Below are positions 9,687 to 17,717 of a stretch of DNA of 64,000 nt, piece by piece. The stretch is from Pelagicoccus albus (lineage in GTDB: Bacteria > Verrucomicrobiota > Verrucomicrobiia > Opitutales > Opitutaceae), in the NCBI RefSeq assembly GCF_014230145.1, contig NZ_JACHVC010000005.1, positions 255,501 to 319,500 on the forward strand. Direction: 5' to 3'. Made by a program: the position numbers and the translations under genes. The stretch's first letter is position 1, and the number at the start of each line of letters is the position of its first letter. Under the pieces are notes generated by a model, which was given only the letters and a program-made list of their open reading frames with translations, was not told where the DNA came from and made no database searches.

Positions 9687-12452
9687 GTGAACAAGTCATA
9701 TCCTGTCATGCTCCGCCTGTCGGTGGCTCTTGCCCTTGCCGCATCTTTTTGCCTCGCCGCTTGGCCGGCTTCCGACCGGAATGAAGGTCGCACTAGGGTG
9801 CTTCTGAACGAGGGCTGGAAATTTATGAAGTACGAGTCGGCGGAACTCGCGGATGATCTGATCTACGACGTAAGGCCTGAAGTTTTGGACGGCGAGGATG
9901 GGAAGGCAGCGGATGCAAAGCCGACCGAGGCAGTAGCAGTAAAAGTAGACAGAACGGTCTTGAATCCTTGGGTTTTGCCGACCGCCAACGCCTTCATTGC
10001 CGACCCTGCGGATCGCCATGCAAGACCCGAGGGACAGAGTCCCGGGGCGGAATTCCCATTCAATCAGCTCGATTTTGACGACAGCGGCTGGGAAGAGGTG
10101 CGGTTGCCTCACGATTGGGCGATTGAAGGACCTTTTATGGAGGGCAAAGATGCTGCTGTGGGAGGCGGAATGGGCAGACTGCCCAGCCCTGGAGTTGCTT
10201 GGTATCGGAAAAGCTTGGACATCCCTACTGAGGACGAGGGGAAGTCGGTCTTCCTCGAAATTGACGGAGCCATGTCCTATGCCATGGTTTGGTGCAACGG
10301 TACCCTGGTCGGTGGCTGGCCGTATGGCTACGCTTCCTGGCGACTCGATTTGACGGATTATCTCGAGTTCGGGGGAGCAAACCAAATATCTATCCGCGTC
10401 GACAATCCGCCGTATTCTTCGCGCTGGTATCCAGGTGGAGGCCTCTACCGAAATGTCTGGCTTAGCACCACTCAAGCGGTTCGTGTGCGACAGTGGGGCA
10501 CCTTTGTCACGACCCCAAAGGTGACGAAAGAGTCCGCCCAGGTGGTTTTAGATGTGGAGATAGAGAACGCTTCAGAAAGCTCCGAAAAGATCACAGTCGC
10601 GACGGAACTTTATGAATTGGATGAAAACGGAGATGTCCAGGGGGAAGCTGTAGCGAGTTTCGAGAAAAGAGAGGTCGAGGTTGAGGCGGGTGGCGTCTCG
10701 AAAATTTCGTCAACCCTCGAGTTGGAGAATCCCAAGTTGTGGGGGCCGGCTCCCTCCCAGACGCCGCATCGCTACCTAGCCCGGACGAGTTTGCTCCTTG
10801 GTGAAAAGTCAGTGGATGTGTACGAGACGAAATTCGGCATCCGCGATTTGCGGTTCGATGCGAGAGAAGGACTCTTCGTGAATGGGGAACGGATCTATCT
10901 ACAGGGAGTAAATCAGCACCACGATCTCGGAGCTCTCGGGGCCGCATTTAATTTGAGAGCAGCGGAACGCCAACTTGAGATGTTGCGGGAGATGGGCTGC
11001 AACGCGATCCGGATAGCCCACAACCCGCCCGCTTCTGAACTTCTGGAGCTGACGGACCGCATGGGCTTTTTGGTGGTCGACGAGATTTTCGACTGCTGGG
11101 AGCGGAAAAAGACCCCATTGGACTTTCACCTTATTTTTCCGGAGTGGAGTGAGCCAGACATGCGGGCGTTTTTGCGGAGGGACCGGAATCACCCATCTGT
11201 CATTATGTGGAGCATCGGCAATGAAGTAGGGGAGCAGTACACTGACGAAGCAGGAGCTGCGGTAGCTCAACGCCTTCAGAACATCGTGAAGTCGGAAGAT
11301 TCCACTCGTCCGACGGCTGCGTCATTTAACTACGCGAAGCCGGACATGCCTATCACGGCTGTGACCGATACGATCAGTCTGAACTATCAAGGAGAAGGTA
11401 TTCGTAATGCGCCAGCCTACGCCCACTTGAAGGGAATTAATACGCCTCCCTTGTATCCTAAGTTTCATGACGCCTATCCCGAGAAGTTGATAATCAGTAG
11501 CGAGAATGCGGCTGCAGTGAGCTCGCGGGGCGAGTACTTGTTTCCCGTTGTAGATGGAATCAGTGCACCAGTTGCCGATGGCGCAGGAGGGGATCCGTCG
11601 AGCGCTCAAGTAAGTTCCTACGAGTTGTACACAGCTCCGTTTGGATCTTCGGCAGACAAGGTGCTAGGCTCTCTCGAACGTCATCCGTATGTGGGAGGCG
11701 GATTCGTCTGGAGCGGTTGGGATTATCTGGGCGAGCCAACTCCCTACTACTCGGCTCGCAGTTCCTATTTTGGCGTTATCGATCTGGCCGGTTTCAAAAA
11801 AGATCGCTTCTACCTTTACCAAGCTCATTGGAGGCCAGATCTACCGATGGTCCATATTTTGCCTCATTGGAATTGGAAGGAGAGGGAAGGGGAAGTGACG
11901 CCAGTGCATGTTTTTACTTCGGGCGATGAAGCGGAGCTATTCTTGAACGGCAAGTCTCTGGGCCGAAAAAAGAAAGGCGATTTTGAATACAGGATTCGTT
12001 GGGATGACGTTGTATTTGAAGCGGGTAAACTTGAGGTTATTGCATACGAGAATGGTAAGGAATGGGCTCGAAGCGAGGTTGAGACCACGGGCGAAGCTAC
12101 TCGCTTAAGCATCGAAGCCGACCGGACGGAGATTTCGGCTGATGGATACGATCTTTCGTTTATCACGGTTCGCGTATTGGACTCGGAAGGCCTTTGGGTT
12201 CCCGACTCTGATGTTCCCCTAAGTTTCGAGGTGAGTGGAGCGGGGGAATTGGTCGCTACGGACAATGGCGACTCCACGAGCCTTGTCTCTTTCAAGTCTC
12301 CCCAACGAAATGCGTTTAATGGCTTGGGGCTTGGCATTGTGAGAAGCTTTTCGGAACAACCTGGTGAAATTGAGATCCGCGTGACTTCTCCCGGGCTGCA
12401 GTCGGATATCCTAACTGTGAATACTGAAGCTATCGAGGCTTCCTCGAACTAA
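9687..12452 (+). CDS. Secreted GH2 beta-galactosidase-like enzyme
   Basis: I choose the GTG at 9687, or the ATG at 9708 that opens the hydrophobic signal (MLRLSVALALAASFCLA), over the far-upstream TTG at 9606; no Shine-Dalgarno sequence decides. The 921-residue protein has the GH2 sugar-binding jelly-roll (LPHDWAIEGPF, then PGVAWYRKSL), an immunoglobulin-like domain, and a TIM barrel with acid/base Glu513 in WSIGNEVGEQ and candidate nucleophile Glu606 in SSENAA. The C-terminal part resembles DUF4982 plus an invasin/Big_1-like domain. GH2 enzymes with this architecture are retaining beta-galactosidases. In this locus it would remove galactose from the galactan or arabinogalactan side chains of rhamnogalacturonan I in the periplasm. 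It is followed after 15 nt by the acetylesterase gene. Confidence 0.9.
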   Translation: MNKSYPVMLRLSVALALAASFCLAAWPASDRNEGRTRVLLNEGWKFMKYESAELADDLIYDVRPEVLDGEDGKAADAKPTEAVAVKVDRTVLNPWVLPTANAFIADPADRHARPEGQSPGAEFPFNQLDFDDSGWEEVRLPHDWAIEGPFMEGKDAAVGGGMGRLPSPGVAWYRKSLDIPTEDEGKSVFLEIDGAMSYAMVWCNGTLVGGWPYGYASWRLDLTDYLEFGGANQISIRVDNPPYSSRWYPGGGLYRNVWLSTTQAVRVRQWGTFVTTPKVTKESAQVVLDVEIENASESSEKITVATELYELDENGDVQGEAVASFEKREVEVEAGGVSKISSTLELENPKLWGPAPSQTPHRYLARTSLLLGEKSVDVYETKFGIRDLRFDAREGLFVNGERIYLQGVNQHHDLGALGAAFNLRAAERQLEMLREMGCNAIRIAHNPPASELLELTDRMGFLVVDEIFDCWERKKTPLDFHLIFPEWSEPDMRAFLRRDRNHPSVIMWSIGNEVGEQYTDEAGAAVAQRLQNIVKSEDSTRPTAASFNYAKPDMPITAVTDTISLNYQGEGIRNAPAYAHLKGINTPPLYPKFHDAYPEKLIISSENAAAVSSRGEYLFPVVDGISAPVADGAGGDPSSAQVSSYELYTAPFGSSADKVLGSLERHPYVGGGFVWSGWDYLGEPTPYYSARSSYFGVIDLAGFKKDRFYLYQAHWRPDLPMVHILPHWNWKEREGEVTPVHVFTSGDEAELFLNGKSLGRKKKGDFEYRIRWDDVVFEAGKLEVIAYENGKEWARSEVETTGEATRLSIEADRTEISADGYDLSFITVRVLDSEGLWVPDSDVPLSFEVSGAGELVATDNGDSTSLVSFKSPQRNAFNGLGLGIVRSFSEQPGEIEIRVTSPGLQSDILTVNTEAIEASSN

Positions 12453-12467
12453 AAACAGATTTTATTA

Positions 12468-14426
12468 ATGAAAACCTTCACCAACTTCAAAGCCCCGTGG
12501 GCCCGGATTTGCTTTCTCATCCTATCAGCGTTAGGAGTCAGTGTAGCCCCTCTTCAAGCTGAGGTTCGCTTACCAAGAATCTTGAGCGACGGGATGGTAA
12601 TCCAGCGCGGAGAGTCCGCCTCGATCTGGGGTTGGGCCGATGAAAAAGAGGCGGTAAAGGTGACGTTTCGCGGGGAGATCTACGAAGCAACTGCGGATGA
12701 CGAAGGACGATGGACTGTTGAGATTGATCCCAAGGAGCCAGGTGGACCGTTTGAGCTAAAAGTCGAGGGAGACAACCAGATCGTTTTGGGCGATGTGCTT
12801 GTAGGCGATGTTTGGCTAACTTCGGGGCAATCGAACATGGAGATCACCATGGAACGAGTGAAGGAGCGATTTCCCGATGAGATTGCAAACTCGGCGAATC
12901 CTATGCTTCGCTACTATAAAGTCCCAACCACCTATGATTTCAAAGCACCTCAAGAAGACCTGCAGGGTGGCGCTTGGATTGAGGCAGAGCCCGGATCCAT
13001 TCTCGATTTTAGCGCTATCGGGTACTTTTTCGCCAAGGCGATCGAGGCAGAAAAGGGAGTGCCAGTTGGCATCATAAATTCTAGTGTAGGCGGTTCGCGA
13101 ATACAGTGTTGGCTGAGCGAGGAAATGTTGGCTGACTATCCAGAGGCCCTGGCTGAGGGGCGACTTTGGAGAGATGACGATCTGATTAAACAGACTGAGG
13201 AATCGAATGCTAAAATCTATTCGGACTGGGATGGACGCGCTCAATCCGAAGACCTTGGCCTGCATGGCGAAATGCCATGGTACGAACCAGCTTTGAATGA
13301 CGAAGATTGGGCGACGATGACTTTGCCCACCTTTTGGGATGAAGGTGGATTGGAGCCCATGAATGGGGTGGTTTGGTTTCGCAAAACCTTTTCTGTGCCC
13401 GCGGAGTTGGAAGGAAAATCGGCCATGCTTTATCTGGGGACGATTGTTGATGCAGACGAAACCTACCTCAACGGCGTAAAGGTTGGGAATATCACATACC
13501 GGTATCCACCCCGGCGTTACGAGGTGCCTGAAGGTTTGTTGAAGGCGGGCGAGAATGTGATTACGATTCGCGCTTTTAGCCAGTCTGGGCGAGGATCCTT
13601 CACTAAGGACAAGCCATTCGATCTCGTCTCGGGCGATACTTCCCTCGATTTGAGAGGAGAGTGGAAGTACAAGGTTGGAGCGGTTTTGTATGAGCGTCCG
13701 GGTACTGTTTTTATCCGTTGGAAACCGATGGGCTTGTACAATGCGATGATCGCTCCGCTGTTGCCGTTGGAACTGAAAGGTGTCCTCTGGTACCAAGGCG
13801 AGTCCAATGCCGCAGAACCAGAAGGATACCGGGAGCTTTTGGAAACGCTAGTAACCGGCTGGCGATCGGAATGGCAAAAGAAATTGCCGGTGATCTGGGC
13901 TCAACTTCCTAACTATATGGAAACTGAAACGGAGCCGGTGGAGAGCAACTGGGCGCGTTTGAGAGACGAACAACGTCTGGCTTTGGAACTCGAGAAATCT
14001 GGCATGGCGGTGGCAATCGATGCCGGCGAGTGGAACGACATCCACCCGCTCGACAAGAAGACAGTAGCGGATCGGCTCGCTTTGGAGGCTCGACGCGTAG
14101 CTTACGGGGAATCTGATCTTGTTAGCTCCGGGCCATTGATTCGCTCTGCGCAACGAAAGGGGAAGGTCGTATCCTTGAGCTTTGATTTTGTAGGAGAAGG
14201 TTTGGTTTCCCGAAGTGGCGAACTCGCAGGCTTTGCGATCGCAGGTGAAGATAGAGATTTCGTCTGGGCCAAGGCCCGCATCGAGGACGGGAAGGTTAAG
14301 GTTTGGAACAAGAAGGTGAAGTCTCCTAAGTGGGTACGGTACGCATGGGCAAACAATCCTGACGAGGCCAATCTCTATAATGCGGTGGGACTTCCAGCTT
14401 CCCCTTTTGAAGTCGAGGTAGACTGA
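12468..14426 (+). CDS. Sialate O-acetylesterase-like carbohydrate esterase
   Basis: The 652-residue protein has a signal peptide (residues 1-~31, cleavage near LQA). It carries the SASA-type SGNH hydrolase core, with nucleophile Ser122 in SGQSNME, the WYQGESNA block near 440, and catalytic Asp524/His526 in NDIHP. A GH2-like jelly-roll is inserted around residues 270-390 (WFRKTFSVPAELEGKSAMLYL, shown here in part), a usual arrangement in this family. Characterised relatives remove O-acetyl groups from sialic acid, but many homologues in plant-polysaccharide loci act on acetylated xylan or pectin. There is no sialic-acid catabolism gene nearby, so a pectin-decoration esterase is more likely. 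It probably shares a transcript with the GH2 gene. Confidence 0.88.
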   Translation: MKTFTNFKAPWARICFLILSALGVSVAPLQAEVRLPRILSDGMVIQRGESASIWGWADEKEAVKVTFRGEIYEATADDEGRWTVEIDPKEPGGPFELKVEGDNQIVLGDVLVGDVWLTSGQSNMEITMERVKERFPDEIANSANPMLRYYKVPTTYDFKAPQEDLQGGAWIEAEPGSILDFSAIGYFFAKAIEAEKGVPVGIINSSVGGSRIQCWLSEEMLADYPEALAEGRLWRDDDLIKQTEESNAKIYSDWDGRAQSEDLGLHGEMPWYEPALNDEDWATMTLPTFWDEGGLEPMNGVVWFRKTFSVPAELEGKSAMLYLGTIVDADETYLNGVKVGNITYRYPPRRYEVPEGLLKAGENVITIRAFSQSGRGSFTKDKPFDLVSGDTSLDLRGEWKYKVGAVLYERPGTVFIRWKPMGLYNAMIAPLLPLELKGVLWYQGESNAAEPEGYRELLETLVTGWRSEWQKKLPVIWAQLPNYMETETEPVESNWARLRDEQRLALELEKSGMAVAIDAGEWNDIHPLDKKTVADRLALEARRVAYGESDLVSSGPLIRSAQRKGKVVSLSFDFVGEGLVSRSGELAGFAIAGEDRDFVWAKARIEDGKVKVWNKKVKSPKWVRYAWANNPDEANLYNAVGLPASPFEVEVD

Positions 14427-14600
14427 CCGTCTCGGGCCGCAGTTTCGTGGCGGATTTTGGAAGGGGGAAGATGATTTGTGGGTTACACCTAGCTAGCCCC
14501 ATATTCAGATGTCTGTCCGGAATTGAACTAGGGAATATACAAACCTTTCTAGTTTAGTTCGGCGATTGGTAAGAGTGGGGTAGTTTAACTCCCTCATCTA

Positions 14601-16484
14601 ATGATACCCAAGACGCTCTCTCTTATCTCTTTGGCCGTACTCGCGGCTTTTTCTGTTCACGCCGGCGAATTCGCCAAGTACCTGTTGCTCAATACAGCCG
14701 ATTTCGTATCGCTCGCCCCTGACGGAGAGCATGTTGCCATGATCGAAAAGTCTCCCGAGGGAGGCTCGATCATTACTATCGCCGATACACAGAATTACGA
14801 TTCAGATGTGACCCATGCCAGCGATGGCAAAGGTGGCAAAGCCGAGGTAACAGACCTACGCTGGCTGGATTCCGAGCACCTCGTTGTCGTTGCTACCTTG
14901 GATGAAGGAAACGGTTTATACGTTTTCAAATTGGGGGATCGGAGCCCTGTCCGTCTGGAGAGGGAAGGGAATCGTAAGCTACTGAGTGTCGTTCCGGGAA
15001 CCAATCGATTCTCGGTTATGCAAACTTCGGACGACTCGAACGATTGGAGCAAAGTATACGAATATAGCGAAGTCGGCGGAGAGTTTTCAGCCCGACTTTT
15101 GTATGAGGCCCCTTCCAAGGAAATCGAGGTGCATAGCGATAGTAAGGGACAGGTTCGTCTGGTGAAAAAGCCGGAAGAATCGGGGGCAGGCAATCCGGCC
15201 TGGTATCGAATCGACGCGGATGGTTCGGAAGTGAAACTTATCAATCTCAGTCCTTGGACGCGCGTCTATGGTTTTCATGGCTCAAGCTCGAAGGTGCTGG
15301 CTGGAGGTTACTTAGGCGGAAATGGGACCTCTATCGCGACTTACGATATCGAGTCGGACAAAGTAGCCCAGGTCCTGACGACCCACGCTAGTTTCTCTCT
15401 CGATAAGTTGGGAGAAATCGTATTCGACTCCAGTAGCCACAAGGTGGCTGGCTTTACGCTAGTTGGGGTAGAGCTGCGGAGCTTTTGGTTGGATCCTCGC
15501 TACAAGGCGGCCCAAGGGCGTATCGATCAAGCCCTTGCCGGTTCGGTCAATCGTATCATCAGCTACTGCGAATCTACAAACAGCGCTCTGGTGGAGAGAA
15601 TTTACCCTATGCTTCCTAGACAGATATGTCTAATGAATATTGAGTCAGGGGAGAATCACATCCTGGTCCACGGAGGAGGTCGCGTCCTGCCAAATGAAGT
15701 GGGAGCCACTAAGTTGGTCACAGTCCCAAATCGTCACGGACATTCTTTGCCGGTCGTATTGACGATGCCTGTTGGGTACGAGGGCGGCGAGGTGCCGCTC
15801 GTCATCTGGATTCGCCAAGGCGTTTGGAACGGATTGGATCGAGTCGAGTGGTCGCCTGAAGCTAACTTTTTTGCCGCCAATGGCTTCGCTGTCGCTCGTG
15901 TGAACTACCGCGGGAGCGAGGGGTTTCTTGGCGATTTGAGCGCGGACTTGAGCAAGGCGTCCGGGATTAGGGCGACCTTTGAAGATTTAGATGACGTCAG
16001 ACGGGCTCTGGTGGAAGCTGAGCTTGTCAGAGCGGACAAGGTTGCGGTCGGCGGGGAAGGCGCGGGAGCTTGGGCGGCGGCTTACCTGGCAAAGAGTTAC
16101 CCGGACCGCTATCAAGCGGCGCTTTGTATCAATGGCCTTTATGATTTGGAGGCGGCTATCGACGAGAAGTCAGGCTACAATGCGAAAGCAGGGGTCGAAT
16201 TGAATTTTGCCAGCAGCTGGAGCGGCATGCCGAAGAATGAAGTTCTGACCTTTCAGATGGCCAGTGGATTCAAGGAGTTCCCTCGCTATACCTTCGTTTG
16301 CTACGGAAAGTGGTCGCCTCGAGAGCATCAGGACCAAGCTCTTGTTTTTGTGAAATCGGCCCGTAAAGCCGGGTCGAATGTCAAGGTTTGGCAGGACGAT
16401 TGGTGGGGTGTTAACTACGATGGCTTCCAGAGAATCGAAGCTTTCGAGAGGGCTGCCACCGTTCTTAAGTCTGCTTTTAAGTAA
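14601..16484 (+). CDS. S9-like prolyl oligopeptidase homologue with degenerate catalytic triad
   Basis: The 627-residue protein has a signal peptide (residues 1-~22, ending VHA), an N-terminal beta-propeller (~25-360) and a C-terminal alpha/beta-hydrolase (~375-627) like S9C acylaminoacyl peptidases. Typical strands are present: VARVNYRGSEGF, then DLDDVRRALVEA. The nucleophile motif, normally GGSYGGY, reads GGEGAGAW, placing Gly487 where Ser is expected. The Asp loop reads CYGKWSPREHQ without the usual D-x-R-V, and the GHG-type His loop reads WWGVNY. All three catalytic positions therefore appear lost while the frame is intact, so it may be a non-catalytic binding protein. A 174-bp gap separates it from the esterase upstream, and CE2 follows after 59 bp. 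Confidence 0.85.
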   Translation: MIPKTLSLISLAVLAAFSVHAGEFAKYLLLNTADFVSLAPDGEHVAMIEKSPEGGSIITIADTQNYDSDVTHASDGKGGKAEVTDLRWLDSEHLVVVATLDEGNGLYVFKLGDRSPVRLEREGNRKLLSVVPGTNRFSVMQTSDDSNDWSKVYEYSEVGGEFSARLLYEAPSKEIEVHSDSKGQVRLVKKPEESGAGNPAWYRIDADGSEVKLINLSPWTRVYGFHGSSSKVLAGGYLGGNGTSIATYDIESDKVAQVLTTHASFSLDKLGEIVFDSSSHKVAGFTLVGVELRSFWLDPRYKAAQGRIDQALAGSVNRIISYCESTNSALVERIYPMLPRQICLMNIESGENHILVHGGGRVLPNEVGATKLVTVPNRHGHSLPVVLTMPVGYEGGEVPLVIWIRQGVWNGLDRVEWSPEANFFAANGFAVARVNYRGSEGFLGDLSADLSKASGIRATFEDLDDVRRALVEAELVRADKVAVGGEGAGAWAAAYLAKSYPDRYQAALCINGLYDLEAAIDEKSGYNAKAGVELNFASSWSGMPKNEVLTFQMASGFKEFPRYTFVCYGKWSPREHQDQALVFVKSARKAGSNVKVWQDDWWGVNYDGFQRIEAFERAATVLKSAFK

Positions 16485-16543
16485 GAGCTGCGCTTGCGGT
16501 TTATTTCCACAGCCCTTCGCTTTAGCGTGATCCTTTTGAAACA

Positions 16544-17665
16544 ATGAGAAATCACTCTTCTACCTTCTCCAAGTCGATATTCGGGCTTGGCCTAATCGCT
16601 ATCATGCTGGCCTTGACCAGTTGCGCTAGTTTCGAGGCAAGGACGTTGCCGGTGACCCACGTTTCTGCGGACGATGAGGCATTGGCTTACAGCGGACGTC
16701 ACGAGGTGACCGCGCCGGGGCAAGTTTCCGTTGGCTACAGCGGAGCGCGGGTTCGAATGCGATTTGAGGGAGATGCTATAACGTTGCGGGCAACCAGCGA
16801 TACGGATCAAAACTTCCTCAAAGCGTGGCTGGATGGCGAGCCGCTGGAGAAGTTCCAATTGGACTCTGCGAAAGGAGTTTACCGCTTGGCGAATTCACTT
16901 GGTGAAGGGGTACACACTTTGGAAGTTATGCGACTCACCGAGTGTTTCCTAGGGTTGGTGAATTTTCAGGGGTTCGAAATCGCTGGCGAAGGCGCTCGAG
17001 TCCTTCCTTGGGGAGATTTGGAAGACAGAAGGATAGAATTTATCGGCGATTCGATCACATGCGGCTATGGAGTCGAAGTAGACGATCCCTTGCTTTCTTT
17101 TGAGCCGAGCTCTGAAAATTTCAGCCTTAACTACTCCCATCTGGCGGCCCGCGAATTGGGAGCTGATTTTCTGGTGGTGGCTCGTTCCGGAATCGGAATG
17201 ACGCGTAACTATGACGGCCCCTTCGAAGGAAGCGAAGGCGACATGCCGGATAATTATCCAAATACTTTTTATGAAAACGAGGAGTATACTTGGGACTTCA
17301 GCCGCTACACGCCCGACGTTGTCTGCATCAATCTAGGAACCAATGATTTCAGTGTCGGCGGCGTAAACGTGGAAACGTATGTGAACGACTACGTGGCCTT
17401 TGCCTCCAAGGCTTTGGACCGATACCCAGAAGCGCAGCTGGTGGTCATCCTAGGCCCCATGAACAATAGCGAGGAGCTAAAGGCAGCTCTTCAGCGGGTG
17501 GTTGCTACGCTGCAGGAGAGCGAGCCGGATAGAGTCAATTTTATCGAGCTCAGCGCTCAAGGCGAACTGGGCTATGGGGCGGATTATCACCCGAATCAGG
17601 CCCAATCCAAAGTTAACGCCGCAGAGCTCAGCGCCTTTCTTTCGGACCTGATGGATTGGCGTTAG
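16544..17665 (+). CDS. CE2-like SGNH acetylesterase, lipoprotein
   Basis: The 373-residue protein has a lipoprotein signal, with Cys27 in the lipobox LTSC, so it should be membrane-anchored. Residues ~50-150 form a jelly-roll and ~160-373 a SGNH domain, the order seen in the CE2 family (bacterial acetyl-xylan/glucomannan esterases such as CjCE2A). Visible catalytic elements are Ser170 in FIGDSITCGYG, the NLGTNDF block at ~265 and His349 in DYHPN. The enzyme would deacetylate plant polysaccharide fragments at the cell envelope. It is the last gene on this strand before a convergent membrane-protein gene. The exact polysaccharide is not shown by sequence. Confidence 0.87.
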   Translation: MRNHSSTFSKSIFGLGLIAIMLALTSCASFEARTLPVTHVSADDEALAYSGRHEVTAPGQVSVGYSGARVRMRFEGDAITLRATSDTDQNFLKAWLDGEPLEKFQLDSAKGVYRLANSLGEGVHTLEVMRLTECFLGLVNFQGFEIAGEGARVLPWGDLEDRRIEFIGDSITCGYGVEVDDPLLSFEPSSENFSLNYSHLAARELGADFLVVARSGIGMTRNYDGPFEGSEGDMPDNYPNTFYENEEYTWDFSRYTPDVVCINLGTNDFSVGGVNVETYVNDYVAFASKALDRYPEAQLVVILGPMNNSEELKAALQRVVATLQESEPDRVNFIELSAQGELGYGADYHPNQAQSKVNAAELSAFLSDLMDWR

Positions 17666-17717
17666 CTGTTCGCCGGCTAAAGTTGCTTCCGTCGATGTGG
17701 GCCCGATTTCCCGGACC

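Noticed and set aside
12816-13796. 326-codon leftward frame inside the sialate-esterase-like gene
   Set aside because: The + strand carries the catalytic SASA motifs; the antisense product shows no family resemblance.
12468-14426. Possibility that the SASA esterase signals a sialic acid catabolic locus
   Set aside because: No sialidase, NanA, NanE or NanK is visible; the neighbours are pectin enzymes.
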